Shown piece after piece: positions 9,262 through 18,116 of a DNA stretch of 64,000 bases (positions are counted from its first letter, which is position 1; each line of letters begins with the position of its first letter). The position numbers and the translations under genes are program-made. Source of the DNA: Deltaproteobacteria bacterium (GTDB lineage: Bacteria > Myxococcota > JADLHZ01); the NCBI GenBank assembly GCA_020848545.1, contig JADLHZ010000036.1, forward strand, positions 53,326 to 117,325, in the 5' to 3' direction. Under the pieces are notes generated by a model. That model had not been told where the DNA came from, made no database searches, and worked only from the letters and a program-made list of their open reading frames with translations.

Positions 9262-9322
9262 CCACAGGAGAAGGGGAGAACGGGAGGTGGACAAACATCA
9301 GAGCCTCCCTTTCTCCTGTGGT
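9261..9322. terminator. Inverted repeat between convergent genes (possible bidirectional terminator)
   Basis: Perfect 12-bp arms ACCACAGGAGAA (9261-9272) and TTCTCCTGTGGT (9311-9322), with further imperfect pairing inward, sit between two converging genes and overlap the last base of the crotonase stop codon. There is no clear T-run and the loop is long, so this is a stem-loop rather than a classic intrinsic terminator. Confidence 0.5.
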
Positions 9323-9330
9323 GATGCCTT

Positions 9331-11052
9331 TCACTCGGGCTCGATCGTCACCAACGCCACGACGCGCTCCCACGGCCCTTTGCGATCGCGCTGCTTGCCG
9401 ACGACGATCGTCAAGACGAGCCGCTCGATGTCCAAAATCTCCGCCGGCAAGCCGAGCGTCGCCGTCGATTCGCCGATCATCTCCCAGCCGCGCAGACCCT
9501 GGCGCCGCTGACTGACGCGGCCTTGGAGCAGGCGGTCGAGGGCTTGGCGTGGCGTCCACTTGTGCGTCGCGAGCGCTTGCCGCACTTCGCTCTCCTCGGT
9601 GTCGACCAAGGTCTGCGCCGTGATCTCTGGCTTGCCGCGCTTCTTCCGCTCGGCGTTCACCCGATCGATGAAGGTGTCCGTCTCTTTATCGAGCGCGATG
9701 GTGGACGACGGCACGTAGCTCGCGACGATCGCGCCGAGCGAAGCGCCTTCCTTCGCCTCGAGCACGCCGACCGCGAGCCGCGTCGCCAGCGGCTTCAACA
9801 AAGTCTCGCGGCCGTGCGGGCGGGCCATCAACGCCGCGACCATCGCCGCCGGATCCTTGGCGCCACCGAGGTACGACGAGGTGAAGTCGCCGTCGACGAT
9901 CGGCACGCCGACGCTCCAGCCGGCCATGACGCCGAGCGCCACCTTGTCCGAGATCGTCTCTTCGATCTCGCCGAACTGCGCGGCGAAGTAGAAGGGCGCG
10001 AGCTCGGCGCTCAACGCGCTTTGCTGCTCCTCGAGCTCCATCGGCGCGAGCTTCGCCGCGCTGCGCACGACGTTGACGCGATCGAGGAACGCCGCCGTCG
10101 TCGACAGCTGCTTCGCGGCCGCGGCGAGGCGCTGCGACACGAAGGCGGCCGGCGCCGCGGCCGTGCCCTTCGGCAGCGCCAGCACGCCGGCGATGACGGC
10201 GCCCAAGTAGCGGCCGGGCTCCCACGCCGAGACGTCGATCCACGCCGCGGTGTCCTTTGGATCGGCCGGGCAGAAGAAGCGAAACTTCGGCAACAGCACC
10301 GACAGATCCATCGTGCAGTCGGCGTAGCTGAACTCGCCGCGGTTGATGTGCGCGCTCACACGGTTGTAGTGCTGCAAGACTTCGCCCTCGACGGTGACGG
10401 TGCCGTCAGCAGCGGGGACGAGCGACATCGGCGTGATCGTCGCCTTGCGCTCGACGGACGCGAGGAAGATGACAGCCTTGTTGCCCTTCCTCCCGTAGAA
10501 CACGCCTATCGAGCGCGGCGCGGCAGCGAAGTGATCGATCTGCTTCTTCACGTCGTCGCGCCACGCCTCGAACAAGCGCTCGTCGCTCGCGCCGTTCGGA
10601 TCGCCTTCGACCCAGCTCGTCTGCAACGAGACGCCGGTGCTGCCGCAGCGGCCGGTGATGAAGTCCTTCAACGGCCCGGGCGGCGATCCGTTCTTCTCCA
10701 AGTAGTAGCGGCCGAGCTCGCGCGCCGCGCACTGCATGTCTTTGCCCATCGTCCACAGGCCCGAGCGTTTGGCGACGGCCGCGAGCAGCGTCTTTTCCCA
10801 GAGCGTGCTCGCGAGCGCCGCGTCGTCGCTGAGCGTGGTCGCCAGCGGACCGACGAGCTTCCAGTCGCCCACGTCACGCACGGTCTCGGCGAACTTCAGC
10901 GCCGGCTTCTCTCGCGCTCGCAGCTTGTCGAGATCGGCCGCGCTCGGAAACTGCGTCGTGTCCTTCGCGCCGCCGAGCGACGGACCGCCCGATGAAGAGG
11001 TGGCGTCGGCACAGGCGGCGAGCAGCACGAGGAGCACGGCGTGACGTTTCAT
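9331..11052 (-). CDS. Lipoprotein of unknown function with two CAP-like segments
   Basis: 573 aa from the ATG at 11052, which begins a lipoprotein signal peptide (KRHAVLLVLLAAC). The frame is open further upstream, but that extension lacks signal-peptide character. The mature protein has two stretches resembling the start of CAP/SCP domains: FLDRVNVVRSAAKLAPM and, later, TFIDRVNAERKKRGKPEI. Both have the N-x-x-R pattern followed by helices, but the CAP catalytic His/Glu set is not evident. It is probably an envelope protein. I do not recognise the family with certainty. Confidence 0.6.
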   Translation of the reverse strand: MKRHAVLLVLLAACADATSSSGGPSLGGAKDTTQFPSAADLDKLRAREKPALKFAETVRDVGDWKLVGPLATTLSDDAALASTLWEKTLLAAVAKRSGLWTMGKDMQCAARELGRYYLEKNGSPPGPLKDFITGRCGSTGVSLQTSWVEGDPNGASDERLFEAWRDDVKKQIDHFAAAPRSIGVFYGRKGNKAVIFLASVERKATITPMSLVPAADGTVTVEGEVLQHYNRVSAHINRGEFSYADCTMDLSVLLPKFRFFCPADPKDTAAWIDVSAWEPGRYLGAVIAGVLALPKGTAAAPAAFVSQRLAAAAKQLSTTAAFLDRVNVVRSAAKLAPMELEEQQSALSAELAPFYFAAQFGEIEETISDKVALGVMAGWSVGVPIVDGDFTSSYLGGAKDPAAMVAALMARPHGRETLLKPLATRLAVGVLEAKEGASLGAIVASYVPSSTIALDKETDTFIDRVNAERKKRGKPEITAQTLVDTEESEVRQALATHKWTPRQALDRLLQGRVSQRRQGLRGWEMIGESTATLGLPAEILDIERLVLTIVVGKQRDRKGPWERVVALVTIEPE

Positions 11053-11107
11053 GCGCGCGCCGCTAGCAAGAAAGCGCGGCGTCCGGGAAGTGATATGTTT
11101 CGTATGA

Positions 11108-11707
11108 ATGTCCGATGCTCGTGAGGGGGTCAGCGAACGCTCGGTGAAGGGCGGCAACTGCGTGAACACCCTGCAGTGCCTGCGCGATTGGCTCGGTGAC
11201 TCCGCCTACTTGGAGCTCGTCGGGCGCTTGCCGGAAGACGTACAGGCGCTTTGCAAGCGGCGCATCCTCACCATCGAGTGGGTGCCCTACCGGCTGTGGC
11301 AGCACGTCTCGAACGCGATCCTGAACGACGCGTGCAAGGGCGACGAGCAACAGTGCATCGCCTTCAACAGGCGCCTCGCCGAGAGCGCGCTCAACACGAC
11401 CTACAAGTTCGTCATGCGCTTCCTGCGCTCGTCCGACGTGCTCGAACGGGTGTGTCAGCGCTTTCCCAGCTTCAACACGCACGGCGAGGTGAAGGTGGCG
11501 AGCTACGCGCGCACCGGCGACGCGATCGCGATCGTGCTGCACGTGCGCAACCACGCACCGTGGCACTGCTACGCGCTCGCCCTCCACGGGATCTTGCTCT
11601 ACGTGCTGGAGGCGACCGGCGCCAAGGGCGTGCTCATCGAGCGGTCGCCGTCGCGGATCCATGGCGGCGGTTTGGACGTCGACTTCAACGTGCGTTATCG
11701 CGTGTGA
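11108..11707 (+). CDS. Conserved hypothetical protein, possibly a DUF2378-like family
   Basis: 199 aa, soluble, no signal peptide. It is largely helical at the N-terminus, with a beta-rich C-terminal half (EVKVASYARTGDAIAIVLHV ... GGGLDVDFNVRYRV). The overall layout recalls the myxobacterial paralogous family TIGR02265/DUF2378 and heme-NO-binding-like folds; this is a resemblance only. The next gene starts 45 bp downstream on the same strand. The start at 11108 is uncertain because no Shine-Dalgarno is visible. Confidence 0.5.
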   Translation: MSDAREGVSERSVKGGNCVNTLQCLRDWLGDSAYLELVGRLPEDVQALCKRRILTIEWVPYRLWQHVSNAILNDACKGDEQQCIAFNRRLAESALNTTYKFVMRFLRSSDVLERVCQRFPSFNTHGEVKVASYARTGDAIAIVLHVRNHAPWHCYALALHGILLYVLEATGAKGVLIERSPSRIHGGGLDVDFNVRYRV

Positions 11708-11751
11708 GCCTTTGTGGCATTTTGTTCGGCCGTGTGTAGAGTGACCTTCAT

Positions 11752-12867
11752 ATGACACGAAGCTTCCTCGTCGTCGTTGCCCTGCTGTCCCTGCCTGCCC
11801 TCGCCGGCGCCGCCGAGCGCCAAAAGCTCGCCGTCCTCGATCTCGAAGCGAAGGGCGCCGACAAAGCCACCGTCGAAACGCTGACCGACATCGTGACCGT
11901 CGCGCTGAAGAAGCTCGGCGTGTTCGACGTCATCTCTCGCGCCGACATCCAGCAAATGCTGAACTTCGAAGAGTCGAAGCAGCTCGTCGGCTGCACGGCG
12001 TCGAGCTCATGTCTCGCTGAAATCGGCGGCGCGCTCGGCGTGGCCCGCGTGGTGAGCGGCTCGCTCGGAAAAGTCGGCACGAAGTACGTCCTCACCCTCA
12101 ACTTGCTCGACACGAAGACGGCCAAGGTGATCGAGCGCGAGTCGCGCCAGGCCGACAGCGAAGATGGCCTCGTCAGCATGGCGGAGAACAGCGCGCGGTA
12201 CTTGGTGCGCGCCCTGCTCGAAGGCAAGCAAGGCGATCTCATCCTGAAGGTGAGCGAGAACAACGCCGAGGTCGAGATCGACGGCAAGCTCGTCGGGCTG
12301 TCGCCGGTCGCGCGCATGAAGATGGCGAGCGGCCCGCACACCGTCCGTGTGTCGAAGAAGGGCTTCGTGAGCTTCGCTCGTGACGTGACGGTCGACGAGC
12401 GCGAACCGACGATCATCGACGCGAGCCTGATCCCGTCGGCCGAGTTCATCAACGACTACGACAAGGTGGCGAACGGCGTGCGCATCGGCGCGTACTTGGC
12501 GGCCGGCCTCGGCGCGGCGATGCTCGCGACCGGCATCGGCGTGCGCGTCGGTTACAACGATCCGCGCGCGCGCGCCGTCGAAGCGCGCATCGACGACTTC
12601 AACAAGGGCGTCGTCGAGCAGACGACCGACAACGAAAAGTCCGTGAACCAAGCGATCGACAGTGTCGAGCAGATCGACGCGCTCTGCCTCGGGCTGATGA
12701 TCTCGGGCAGCGTCGTCGCCGTCGCGGGCGTGGTCATGTTCTTCGCCGGCCCAAAGCCCGGGATCTACGACGCATACCGGACGGTGTCGGTCGGCGATGC
12801 CAAGGTCAGCTTCGACCTCGCGCCTTACAAAGACGGCATGTTCGGCAGCGCGATGATGAAGTGGTGA
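11752..12867 (+). CDS. Secreted/membrane PEGA-domain protein with CsgG/TolB-N-like region
   Basis: 371 aa. The signal peptide is about residues 1-20 (LVVVALLSLPALAGA). Residues about 23-150 resemble the nucleotide-binding-like fold seen in TolB-N/CsgG (KLAVLDLEAKG, ALKKLGVFDVISRADI). A PEGA surface-layer-type repeat follows at about 160-225 (VEIDGKLVGLSPVARMKMASGPHTV). Two hydrophobic segments near 245-265 and 310-335 form a membrane anchor. This architecture is common in myxobacterial envelope proteins. The molecular function is unknown. Confidence 0.65.
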   Translation: MTRSFLVVVALLSLPALAGAAERQKLAVLDLEAKGADKATVETLTDIVTVALKKLGVFDVISRADIQQMLNFEESKQLVGCTASSSCLAEIGGALGVARVVSGSLGKVGTKYVLTLNLLDTKTAKVIERESRQADSEDGLVSMAENSARYLVRALLEGKQGDLILKVSENNAEVEIDGKLVGLSPVARMKMASGPHTVRVSKKGFVSFARDVTVDEREPTIIDASLIPSAEFINDYDKVANGVRIGAYLAAGLGAAMLATGIGVRVGYNDPRARAVEARIDDFNKGVVEQTTDNEKSVNQAIDSVEQIDALCLGLMISGSVVAVAGVVMFFAGPKPGIYDAYRTVSVGDAKVSFDLAPYKDGMFGSAMMKW

Positions 12868-12873
12868 GCTCGC

Positions 12874-13293
12874 TTAGCCGATGTTGTGCACCAGCGTCTT
12901 GACGCCGTCCGAGAACGCCACGTCGATCTTCGATCCGTCCTTGTCTCCGAGCACCAGGCCCATGCCGAACTTCGGATGATCGATGACGTCGTTCTTCTCG
13001 AACACGACGGCTGGCTTGTACTTCTTCGCGCGTGACAGATCTCGGCCCTTCATCAGCGTATCGTAGTCCGACGCTTTGACGGTGGCGGCGGAGGGCTTGG
13101 CCGCCTTCCTCGTGGTCGTTTCGGCTTTCGGCTTCTCGCCTCGGTAGGCGTGCTCGGTGTTGCACGTGAGGCACTTGACCCGCTTGATCGTCTCGCCGAC
13201 CTTGGCGACGACCACGTGGTTCAAGAGCATCTTACACTTGGTGCAAAAGTCGTCGACGTCCTTGCCGACGGCGGGGGTCTTCGCGCGAATCAT
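12874..13293 (-). CDS. Zinc-ribbon protein with CarD/UvrD-tail-like C-terminus
   Basis: 139 aa. The ATG at 13293 is chosen because GGAG lies about 9 nt upstream. The N-terminus has two Cys pairs (FCTKCKMLL and KCLTCNTEH) expected to bind zinc. A basic, Ala-rich linker follows. The C-terminal part (about 90-139) contains KNDVIDHPKFGMGLV, resembling the small SH3/Tudor-like fold of UvrD C-termini and CarD. Such modules contact RNA polymerase or nucleic acid, so a transcription-related role is plausible but inferred. It is divergent from the next gene. Confidence 0.6.
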   Translation of the reverse strand: MIRAKTPAVGKDVDDFCTKCKMLLNHVVVAKVGETIKRVKCLTCNTEHAYRGEKPKAETTTRKAAKPSAATVKASDYDTLMKGRDLSRAKKYKPAVVFEKNDVIDHPKFGMGLVLGDKDGSKIDVAFSDGVKTLVHNIG

Positions 13294-13328
13294 TCGGTCA
13301 CACTCCAGGCGCGGGGTTATCCGCTGCG

Positions 13329-13357
13329 TGGACGCGAGTCTAGTGTGCACGTTATCT
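13329..13357 (+). promoter_or_regulatory. Possible promoter TGGACG-17-TTATCT
   Basis: The -35-like TGGACG (13329-13334) and -10-like TTATCT (13352-13357) are 17 bp apart. The -10 ends 7 nt before the ATG at 13365, so this would be another leaderless-type promoter. Confidence 0.3.
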
Positions 13358-13364
13358 TCTGATC

Positions 13365-13817
13365 ATGGGCTTGCCGCCTGCAGGTATACGCGTGCCCGAG
13401 CTGCGTCTGACGAGAGATGGGCGCTGGTTCGTCGACGGCGAGGAGATCTTGCACGAGCGCACGCTGCGCGTCCTCACCGAGAACGTGCGGCTCACCGAGG
13501 ATGGCACCTTCGTCACGAGCATCGGTCGCGAGACGGCGAAGATCGTCGCCGACGATGCGGCGTTCTTCGTGCGCTCGGCGGCAATCGATGAGCGCGGTCT
13601 CGTGCTCGTGTTGAGCGATCGCAGCGAAGAGACGCTGGCGACGCCGCACCTGCGCAGCGGCCTCGACGGCGCGCTCTACTGCCGCGTGAAAGGCGATCGA
13701 GCGTGGGCGCGCTTCTCGCGGGCGGCGCAGCAGGCGTTGGCGCCAAGCCTCGTCGAAGAAGCGGGCGCCGTCGGGCTCATCGTCTGCGGGGTCTTCGTTC
13801 CCGCCGCTCTTTTTTGA
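13365..13817 (+). CDS. DUF1285-like hypothetical protein
   Basis: 150 aa, soluble. The pattern VPELRLTRDGRWFVDGEEI ... FVTSIGRETAKIVADDAAFFV matches the layout of DUF1285 proteins (DGxW, then a TPVEK/VxDxPF-like stretch), with clear divergence in the second half. The family's function is not established. It ends in a run of T residues that includes the stop codon, 35 bp before a PilZ gene on the same strand, so the two may share a transcript. Confidence 0.45.
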   Translation: MGLPPAGIRVPELRLTRDGRWFVDGEEILHERTLRVLTENVRLTEDGTFVTSIGRETAKIVADDAAFFVRSAAIDERGLVLVLSDRSEETLATPHLRSGLDGALYCRVKGDRAWARFSRAAQQALAPSLVEEAGAVGLIVCGVFVPAALF

Positions 13818-13852
13818 CCTCAGGGCGCTTGCGTGTTTTTCTGCGCGCCGCC

Positions 13853-14389
13853 ATGGCCACGAACCTCCCGTTGAAGCCGTCTGCCCCGAAACCGACCGTG
13901 AAGAACTCCCGCCGCTACCCGCGCTCGGATCTGCGTTTGAAGACGAAGATCCTGGTCACAGGCGCCAAGGGGCAAAAGCGCACGCTCGAAGCGATCCTGG
14001 AGACGCGCGACGTGTCGATGACCGGCGTGTTCTTCGAGAGCACCTTCTTCATGCGCATCGGCACGAAGGTGCAGGTGCAGTTCTCGCTGCCCGGCGAGAA
14101 GCGGCAGATCATCGCCGACGGCGAGATCGTGCGCGAAGAGCGAGCGGCGACCGCCGGCAAGGGCGTGCGCAGCGGCTTTGCCGTGCACTTCACCGACTTC
14201 GTCGCCGACTCGGCCGTCGTCCTGGCGTCGCTCTTCCTGGCCCCGCGGGTGAAGCGCTTCGTCGAGAGCTACCTGAAGTCCCGGCGCGAGCAGGACCTAC
14301 GCACCGAGACCGACCGGCTCATCGACGTGGTGGTCGGCTGGGAGCTCGCCAAGACTCAACACGACGACTTGTGGGAAATGTTCCGCTAG
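13853..14389 (+). CDS. PilZ-domain protein (putative c-di-GMP receptor)
   Basis: 178 aa from the ATG at 13853; an open frame runs further upstream but overlaps the previous gene. The PilZ signatures are visible: RRYPRSDLR (RxxxR-type) near residue 22 and DVSMTGVFFES (DxSxxG) near residue 57. The PilZ barrel spans about 20-125 and is followed by a helical tail (about 125-178). It would bind cyclic di-GMP and affect motility, secretion or polysaccharide. Its stop TAG shares the four bases CTAG with the stop of the convergent HEAT gene. Confidence 0.8.
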   Translation: MATNLPLKPSAPKPTVKNSRRYPRSDLRLKTKILVTGAKGQKRTLEAILETRDVSMTGVFFESTFFMRIGTKVQVQFSLPGEKRQIIADGEIVREERAATAGKGVRSGFAVHFTDFVADSAVVLASLFLAPRVKRFVESYLKSRREQDLRTETDRLIDVVVGWELAKTQHDDLWEMFR

Positions 14390-15162
14390 CCAGAGAGCTC
14401 CGCGATCGCCTGCCGTCCACAGTTCTTGTCGCCGAGCTGCCACAGCGCCACGGCGGCGTTGATGCGTACGCGGCGATCGCGGTCCTCGAGCGCTTTTCGC
14501 AACGCCGGCATCACGCGGCCTTCGGCCTGAAGCTGCGGCCCGGGGACGTGGCGCCGGCGCGGCTTCTTGATGCGCCCCAAGGCCCTCGCCGCCGACGCGC
14601 GCAGCTCGCCGTCCTTGGAGCCTTCGAGCGCGCGCACGAGCGGTCCGATCGCGCGCTCGTCGCCGATGCGGCCCAAAGAATTCGCCGCGGTCACCGGGAC
14701 GAAGCCGTGCTCGAGCGCCATGCAGAGGAGGGGCGCGGCGATGCGATCGCCGGTCTCGCCGAGCGCTTCGGCGACGGCTTCGGCCACAGCGGCGTTGTTC
14801 GTCCGAAAGGCCTTGAGCAACGCCGGCACGCTCGCTTGGCTCTTGGCACGACCGAGCGTCGCGGCGGCAGCGACGATGCGCTCGGCGTCGTCTGCTTCGA
14901 GCTCCGCTTCGAGGGCGGCGCGGGCGCCAGGGTCGCCTTGGGTGACGAGCGCGATTAACGCCGCCTTGCGCACGCGCTCGTCGACATCATCGAGCGCGAC
15001 GCGGAGCGCGGCGACCGCACCTCGCTTGGGGCAGCTCGTCAGGAGATCCGCCGCTTTGGCCCGCCGCGCCGGGTCGGCGTCGCTGAGCAGCGTCGTGACG
15101 AGCATGTCGCTGTGCGGCTCGGTCGGCGTGCCGCCTGGCCGTTTTTGCTGCTTGTGCGCCAA
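14386..15162 (-). CDS. HEAT-repeat protein
   Basis: 258 aa built almost wholly from roughly 30-residue paired-helix repeats (for example AVAALRVALDDVDERVRKAALIAL-type and AIGPLVRALEGSKDGELRASAARALG-type units). These are typical of HEAT/PBS-lyase-like scaffolds that mediate protein-protein contacts. No signal peptide, so cytoplasmic. No partner can be inferred from context. It ends in the palindrome CTAG, which also encodes the stop of the PilZ gene on the other strand. Confidence 0.75.
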   Translation of the reverse strand: MAHKQQKRPGGTPTEPHSDMLVTTLLSDADPARRAKAADLLTSCPKRGAVAALRVALDDVDERVRKAALIALVTQGDPGARAALEAELEADDAERIVAAAATLGRAKSQASVPALLKAFRTNNAAVAEAVAEALGETGDRIAAPLLCMALEHGFVPVTAANSLGRIGDERAIGPLVRALEGSKDGELRASAARALGRIKKPRRRHVPGPQLQAEGRVMPALRKALEDRDRRVRINAAVALWQLGDKNCGRQAIAELSG

Positions 15163-15240
15163 TGTGCCCTCGAATACTGCGGTGCGTCACGAACCAATGC
15201 GCCAACAGTTTCGGCACCAAAACGGAAGCGTTGTGTGATT

Positions 15241-15912
15241 TTATCCTACATCGGGCGGCGGTCTGACCCAAAAGAGGATGCAGTGCGCGCTTTGACCAGC
15301 GAACTCGCCGGGTTGCGTTGTCTCGTCCCACCCGATTCCGGCGGCCTTGAAGCCCTCCCGCAGACGGGTGAGCTGGCCGCGCTGAGGGTCCGAGAACACG
15401 GCGAGACCGCCAGGGACGAGCAGTCGGCGGGTCACCGCCAGCACGAGTGGGGTCAGCTTCGGATCATAGAGCAGGTCGCTGCCGATGATGGTGTCGAAGC
15501 GCTCGGTGAAGCTCTCGTCGGCCCAGTCGAAGGAACGGTAGGGCACCAGGAGCCCGTTTTTTTCGGCGTTGTGCCGGCAGAGCTCGGCCATGTCCGGGTG
15601 CATGTCGCTCGCGGTCACGTCGGCCCCTAGCTTCTTCGCGACGAGGCTCGCGAGGCCGACCCCGGCGCCGAGCTCGAGGACACGCTTTCCCCGCACGATC
15701 TGCGGCCGCGCGCAGAGCGCATGCCCGAGCGCCACGGCCGCGGGCCACAGCGCAGCGCCGTAGGGACAGTAGCCCTCGCTGAACGCGTCCGACTGGAACA
15801 TGGTGTCGACGATCGCTTCGAAGTTCGTGGCGGCGCGGACCTTCAGCGTGAAGCTCTCGGCGGGCGAGACGAACGGGATCGCGTATTCGGCGAAGGTGTA
15901 GTCGAAAAGCAT
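15241..15912 (-). CDS. SAM-dependent methyltransferase, lysine-methyltransferase-like (METTL/NNMT-type)
   Basis: 223 aa. The order of motifs matches the class I family that includes protein lysine methyltransferases related to METTL20/ETFBKMT: YCPYGAALWPAA before motif I, then VLELGAGVGLAS (SAM binding), VTASDMHPD (motif II acidic residue) and DTIIGSDLLYD (post-motif II, D/E-x-x-Y/F). The substrate is unknown and could be a protein lysine or a small molecule. It stands alone between the HEAT gene and the divergent LPS operon. Confidence 0.7.
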   Translation of the reverse strand: MLFDYTFAEYAIPFVSPAESFTLKVRAATNFEAIVDTMFQSDAFSEGYCPYGAALWPAAVALGHALCARPQIVRGKRVLELGAGVGLASLVAKKLGADVTASDMHPDMAELCRHNAEKNGLLVPYRSFDWADESFTERFDTIIGSDLLYDPKLTPLVLAVTRRLLVPGGLAVFSDPQRGQLTRLREGFKAAGIGWDETTQPGEFAGQSAHCILFWVRPPPDVG

Positions 15913-15933
15913 CGGCGGCCGCCGGCTAGCAGC

Positions 15934-15962
15934 TTGCGGGCATGAGCGTCTACGGTTTAAAC
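15934..15962 (+). promoter_or_regulatory. Possible promoter of the LPS/envelope operon
   Basis: TTGCGG (15934-15939), a 17-bp spacer and TTAAAC (15957-15962) lie 10 nt before the first gene of the eight-gene operon. The match is only moderate. Confidence 0.3.
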
Positions 15963-15972
15963 GCCCCCTCCG

Positions 15973-16959
15973 ATGAACGAGCCGCTCTCAGGCTGGGTAA
16001 AGAAGCTCGCAGAAAAGAGCGTCGTGGTGCTCGGCGATCTCGTGGCCGACGAGTACGTCTATGGCATGACCTCGCGGATCTCGCGCGAGGCGCCGGTGCT
16101 CGTCGTGCGCTACTCGGACAATGAATACCGCCTGGGCGGCTCGGCGAACGCCGCGCACAACGTGGCCGATCTCGGCGCGCGTGCGATTCCCGTCGGCGTC
16201 GTTGGCGACGACGAGGCCGGCGTTCGCGTCGCCGACCTGTGCAAGCGCTACGGCATGGTGACGAGCGGTATCTTGAAGAACGGCCGGCCGACCACGCGCA
16301 AGACGCGCATCCTTGCGGGCGCCATTCACACGACGAAGCAACAAGTGCTGCGCTTGGATCGCGAAGACACGACGCCCTACCACAAGGACATCGACGATCG
16401 GGTGATCCTCGCGCTGACGAAGGCGCTGAAGAAGGCCGACGCGCTGCTCGTGTCGGACTACGGCCTCGGCGTCTTGTCGAAGCGCGTGATCCAGGCGGTG
16501 CGTGCGTATGCCAAAGACGGCGGCATCGTGTGCGTCGACTCGCGCTACAACTTGCGCGCGTACAAAGGCGTGACCGCGGTGACGCCGAACGAGCCCGAAG
16601 CAGAAGCGGCGGCGGCGATGCCGATCGAGAGCGACGCCCACGTGAAGAAGGCCGGCGCCTTTCTCCTGAAGGAGCTGCAGAGCCGCGCGGTCGTCATCAC
16701 GCGCGGGCAGAAGGGCATGGCGATCTTCGAGCCCGACGAGAAGCCGGTATACGTCCCGGTCGTCGGCGCCGATGAAGTGGCCGACGTGACCGGCGCCGGC
16801 GACACCGTCATCGCCACGTTCACGCTCGCGCTCGCGGCCGGGGCGGACGTCGTGACGGCCGCGCGCCTGGCCAACTGCGCCGCGTCCGTGACGGTGATGA
16901 AGCAGGGCGCGGCGACCGTGAGCCCGCAAGAGCTCGTGCGGGCCGCGCAGTCGGCATGA
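15973..16959 (+). CDS. rfaE1: D-glycero-beta-D-manno-heptose-7-phosphate kinase (PfkB family)
   Basis: 328 aa. PfkB ribokinase fold with the RfaE1/HldE kinase hallmarks: GDLVADEYVYG near the start, SRISREAPVLVV, and LGGSANAAHNVADLGA. The catalytic DVTGAGDTVI loop is near residue 275. It phosphorylates heptose-7-phosphate at C1 in ADP-heptose synthesis for the LPS inner core. The HldE-type cytidylyl/adenylyltransferase domain is absent, so the activity is split as in RfaE1/RfaE2 organisms. First gene of the envelope operon; it overlaps lpxB by ATGA. Confidence 0.88.
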   Translation: MNEPLSGWVKKLAEKSVVVLGDLVADEYVYGMTSRISREAPVLVVRYSDNEYRLGGSANAAHNVADLGARAIPVGVVGDDEAGVRVADLCKRYGMVTSGILKNGRPTTRKTRILAGAIHTTKQQVLRLDREDTTPYHKDIDDRVILALTKALKKADALLVSDYGLGVLSKRVIQAVRAYAKDGGIVCVDSRYNLRAYKGVTAVTPNEPEAEAAAAMPIESDAHVKKAGAFLLKELQSRAVVITRGQKGMAIFEPDEKPVYVPVVGADEVADVTGAGDTVIATFTLALAAGADVVTAARLANCAASVTVMKQGAATVSPQELVRAAQSA

Positions 16960-18116
16960 GCGACCCTCCCGGCCTCGGCAGCGACGTGTTGATCCTGGCC
17001 GGAGAAGCGTCGGCCGATCACCACGCTGCGAAGATCGTCCGCGCGCTGAAAGATCGCGGCGTCGCGACCTTCGGCATGGGCGGCGACCGCATGATCGGCG
17101 AAGGGTTCACCGCGATCCGCCACGCCCGCGACATCTCGGTCATGGGTTTTTGGGCGGTGCTCAAGCACTTGCGCACGATCTTCGCCGTCGAGCGCGCGCT
17201 GCAAGAAGCCGTTGTCGCGCGGCAGCCGAAGGTCGCCGTCTTGCTCGATCTGCCAGACTTCAACCTGCGGATGGCGCGCTTCTTGAAGTCCCGCGGCGTC
17301 TACGTGATCTACTATATCTCTCCGCAGGTCTGGGCGTGGCGCGCGAGCCGCGTCGAGACGATCCGAAAGCTCGTCGACGAGATGCTCTGCGTGCTGCCGT
17401 TCGAAGAGGGCTTCTACCGCGAGCGTCACGTGGCCGCGCGTTACATCGGCCATCCGCTCGTCGAAGATCTCGCGGAGAAGCCGGCGCTGCTGCCGCTGCG
17501 CCGCGAGATCGGCGACGCGCCGCTCATCGGCCTCTTGCCGGGGAGCCGCCGGCAGGTGACGCACCGTTTGCTCGGGACCATCCTCGACGCCGCGCGCGTC
17601 GTTCTCGCCGCAGAGCCCCGCGCGCAGTTCGTCTTACCGCTCGCCGGGACGTCGACCAAAGAGCTCGTGCTGTCGACCTTGGCGCGCTATCCGGATCTCT
17701 TGCCGCGGGTGCACATCGTCGAAGGGCGATCGCAAGAGGTGCTCGCCACGGCCGACAGCGCCGTCGTCGCCAGCGGCACAGCCACGCTCGAGGCCGCGCT
17801 CATCGGCGTGCCCTTCGTCGCGGTGTATCGGATCTCGTGGCTGACGTTTCAGATCCTGCGCCGCATCGTCAAAGTGTCGAGCGTGATCCTCGCGAACCTG
17901 ATTTTGGGCGAGCCGCGCATCGTCGAGCTCTTGCAGGGCGACATGAACAGAGATCGCATCGCGGCGTTCCTGCTCTCGGCGCTGCGCGAGCCGCGGGTGA
18001 AGGCCGAGGCGAGCGAGACGCGGCGCCGTCTGCTCGCCGCGCTCGGCCAAAAGACGGCGAGCGATGAGGTCATGCGCGCCGTGCTCGCGCGCTTACCGGC
18101 GAAGGGGACGTCGTGA
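16956..18116 (+). CDS. lpxB: Lipid-A-disaccharide synthase
   Basis: 386 aa, the usual LpxB length. Family signatures are ILAGEASADHHAA at the N-terminus, DLPDFNLR, YYISPQVWAWR, LLPGSRRQVTHRL and VASGTATLEAAL. It condenses UDP-2,3-diacylglucosamine with lipid X to form the tetraacyl disaccharide of lipid A, at the cytoplasmic face of the inner membrane. The ATG overlaps the rfaE1 stop. The GTG of the following PAP2 gene overlaps its own stop. lpxA, lpxD and fabZ, often adjacent, are not in this window. Confidence 0.95.
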   Translation: MSDPPGLGSDVLILAGEASADHHAAKIVRALKDRGVATFGMGGDRMIGEGFTAIRHARDISVMGFWAVLKHLRTIFAVERALQEAVVARQPKVAVLLDLPDFNLRMARFLKSRGVYVIYYISPQVWAWRASRVETIRKLVDEMLCVLPFEEGFYRERHVAARYIGHPLVEDLAEKPALLPLRREIGDAPLIGLLPGSRRQVTHRLLGTILDAARVVLAAEPRAQFVLPLAGTSTKELVLSTLARYPDLLPRVHIVEGRSQEVLATADSAVVASGTATLEAALIGVPFVAVYRISWLTFQILRRIVKVSSVILANLILGEPRIVELLQGDMNRDRIAAFLLSALREPRVKAEASETRRRLLAALGQKTASDEVMRAVLARLPAKGTS

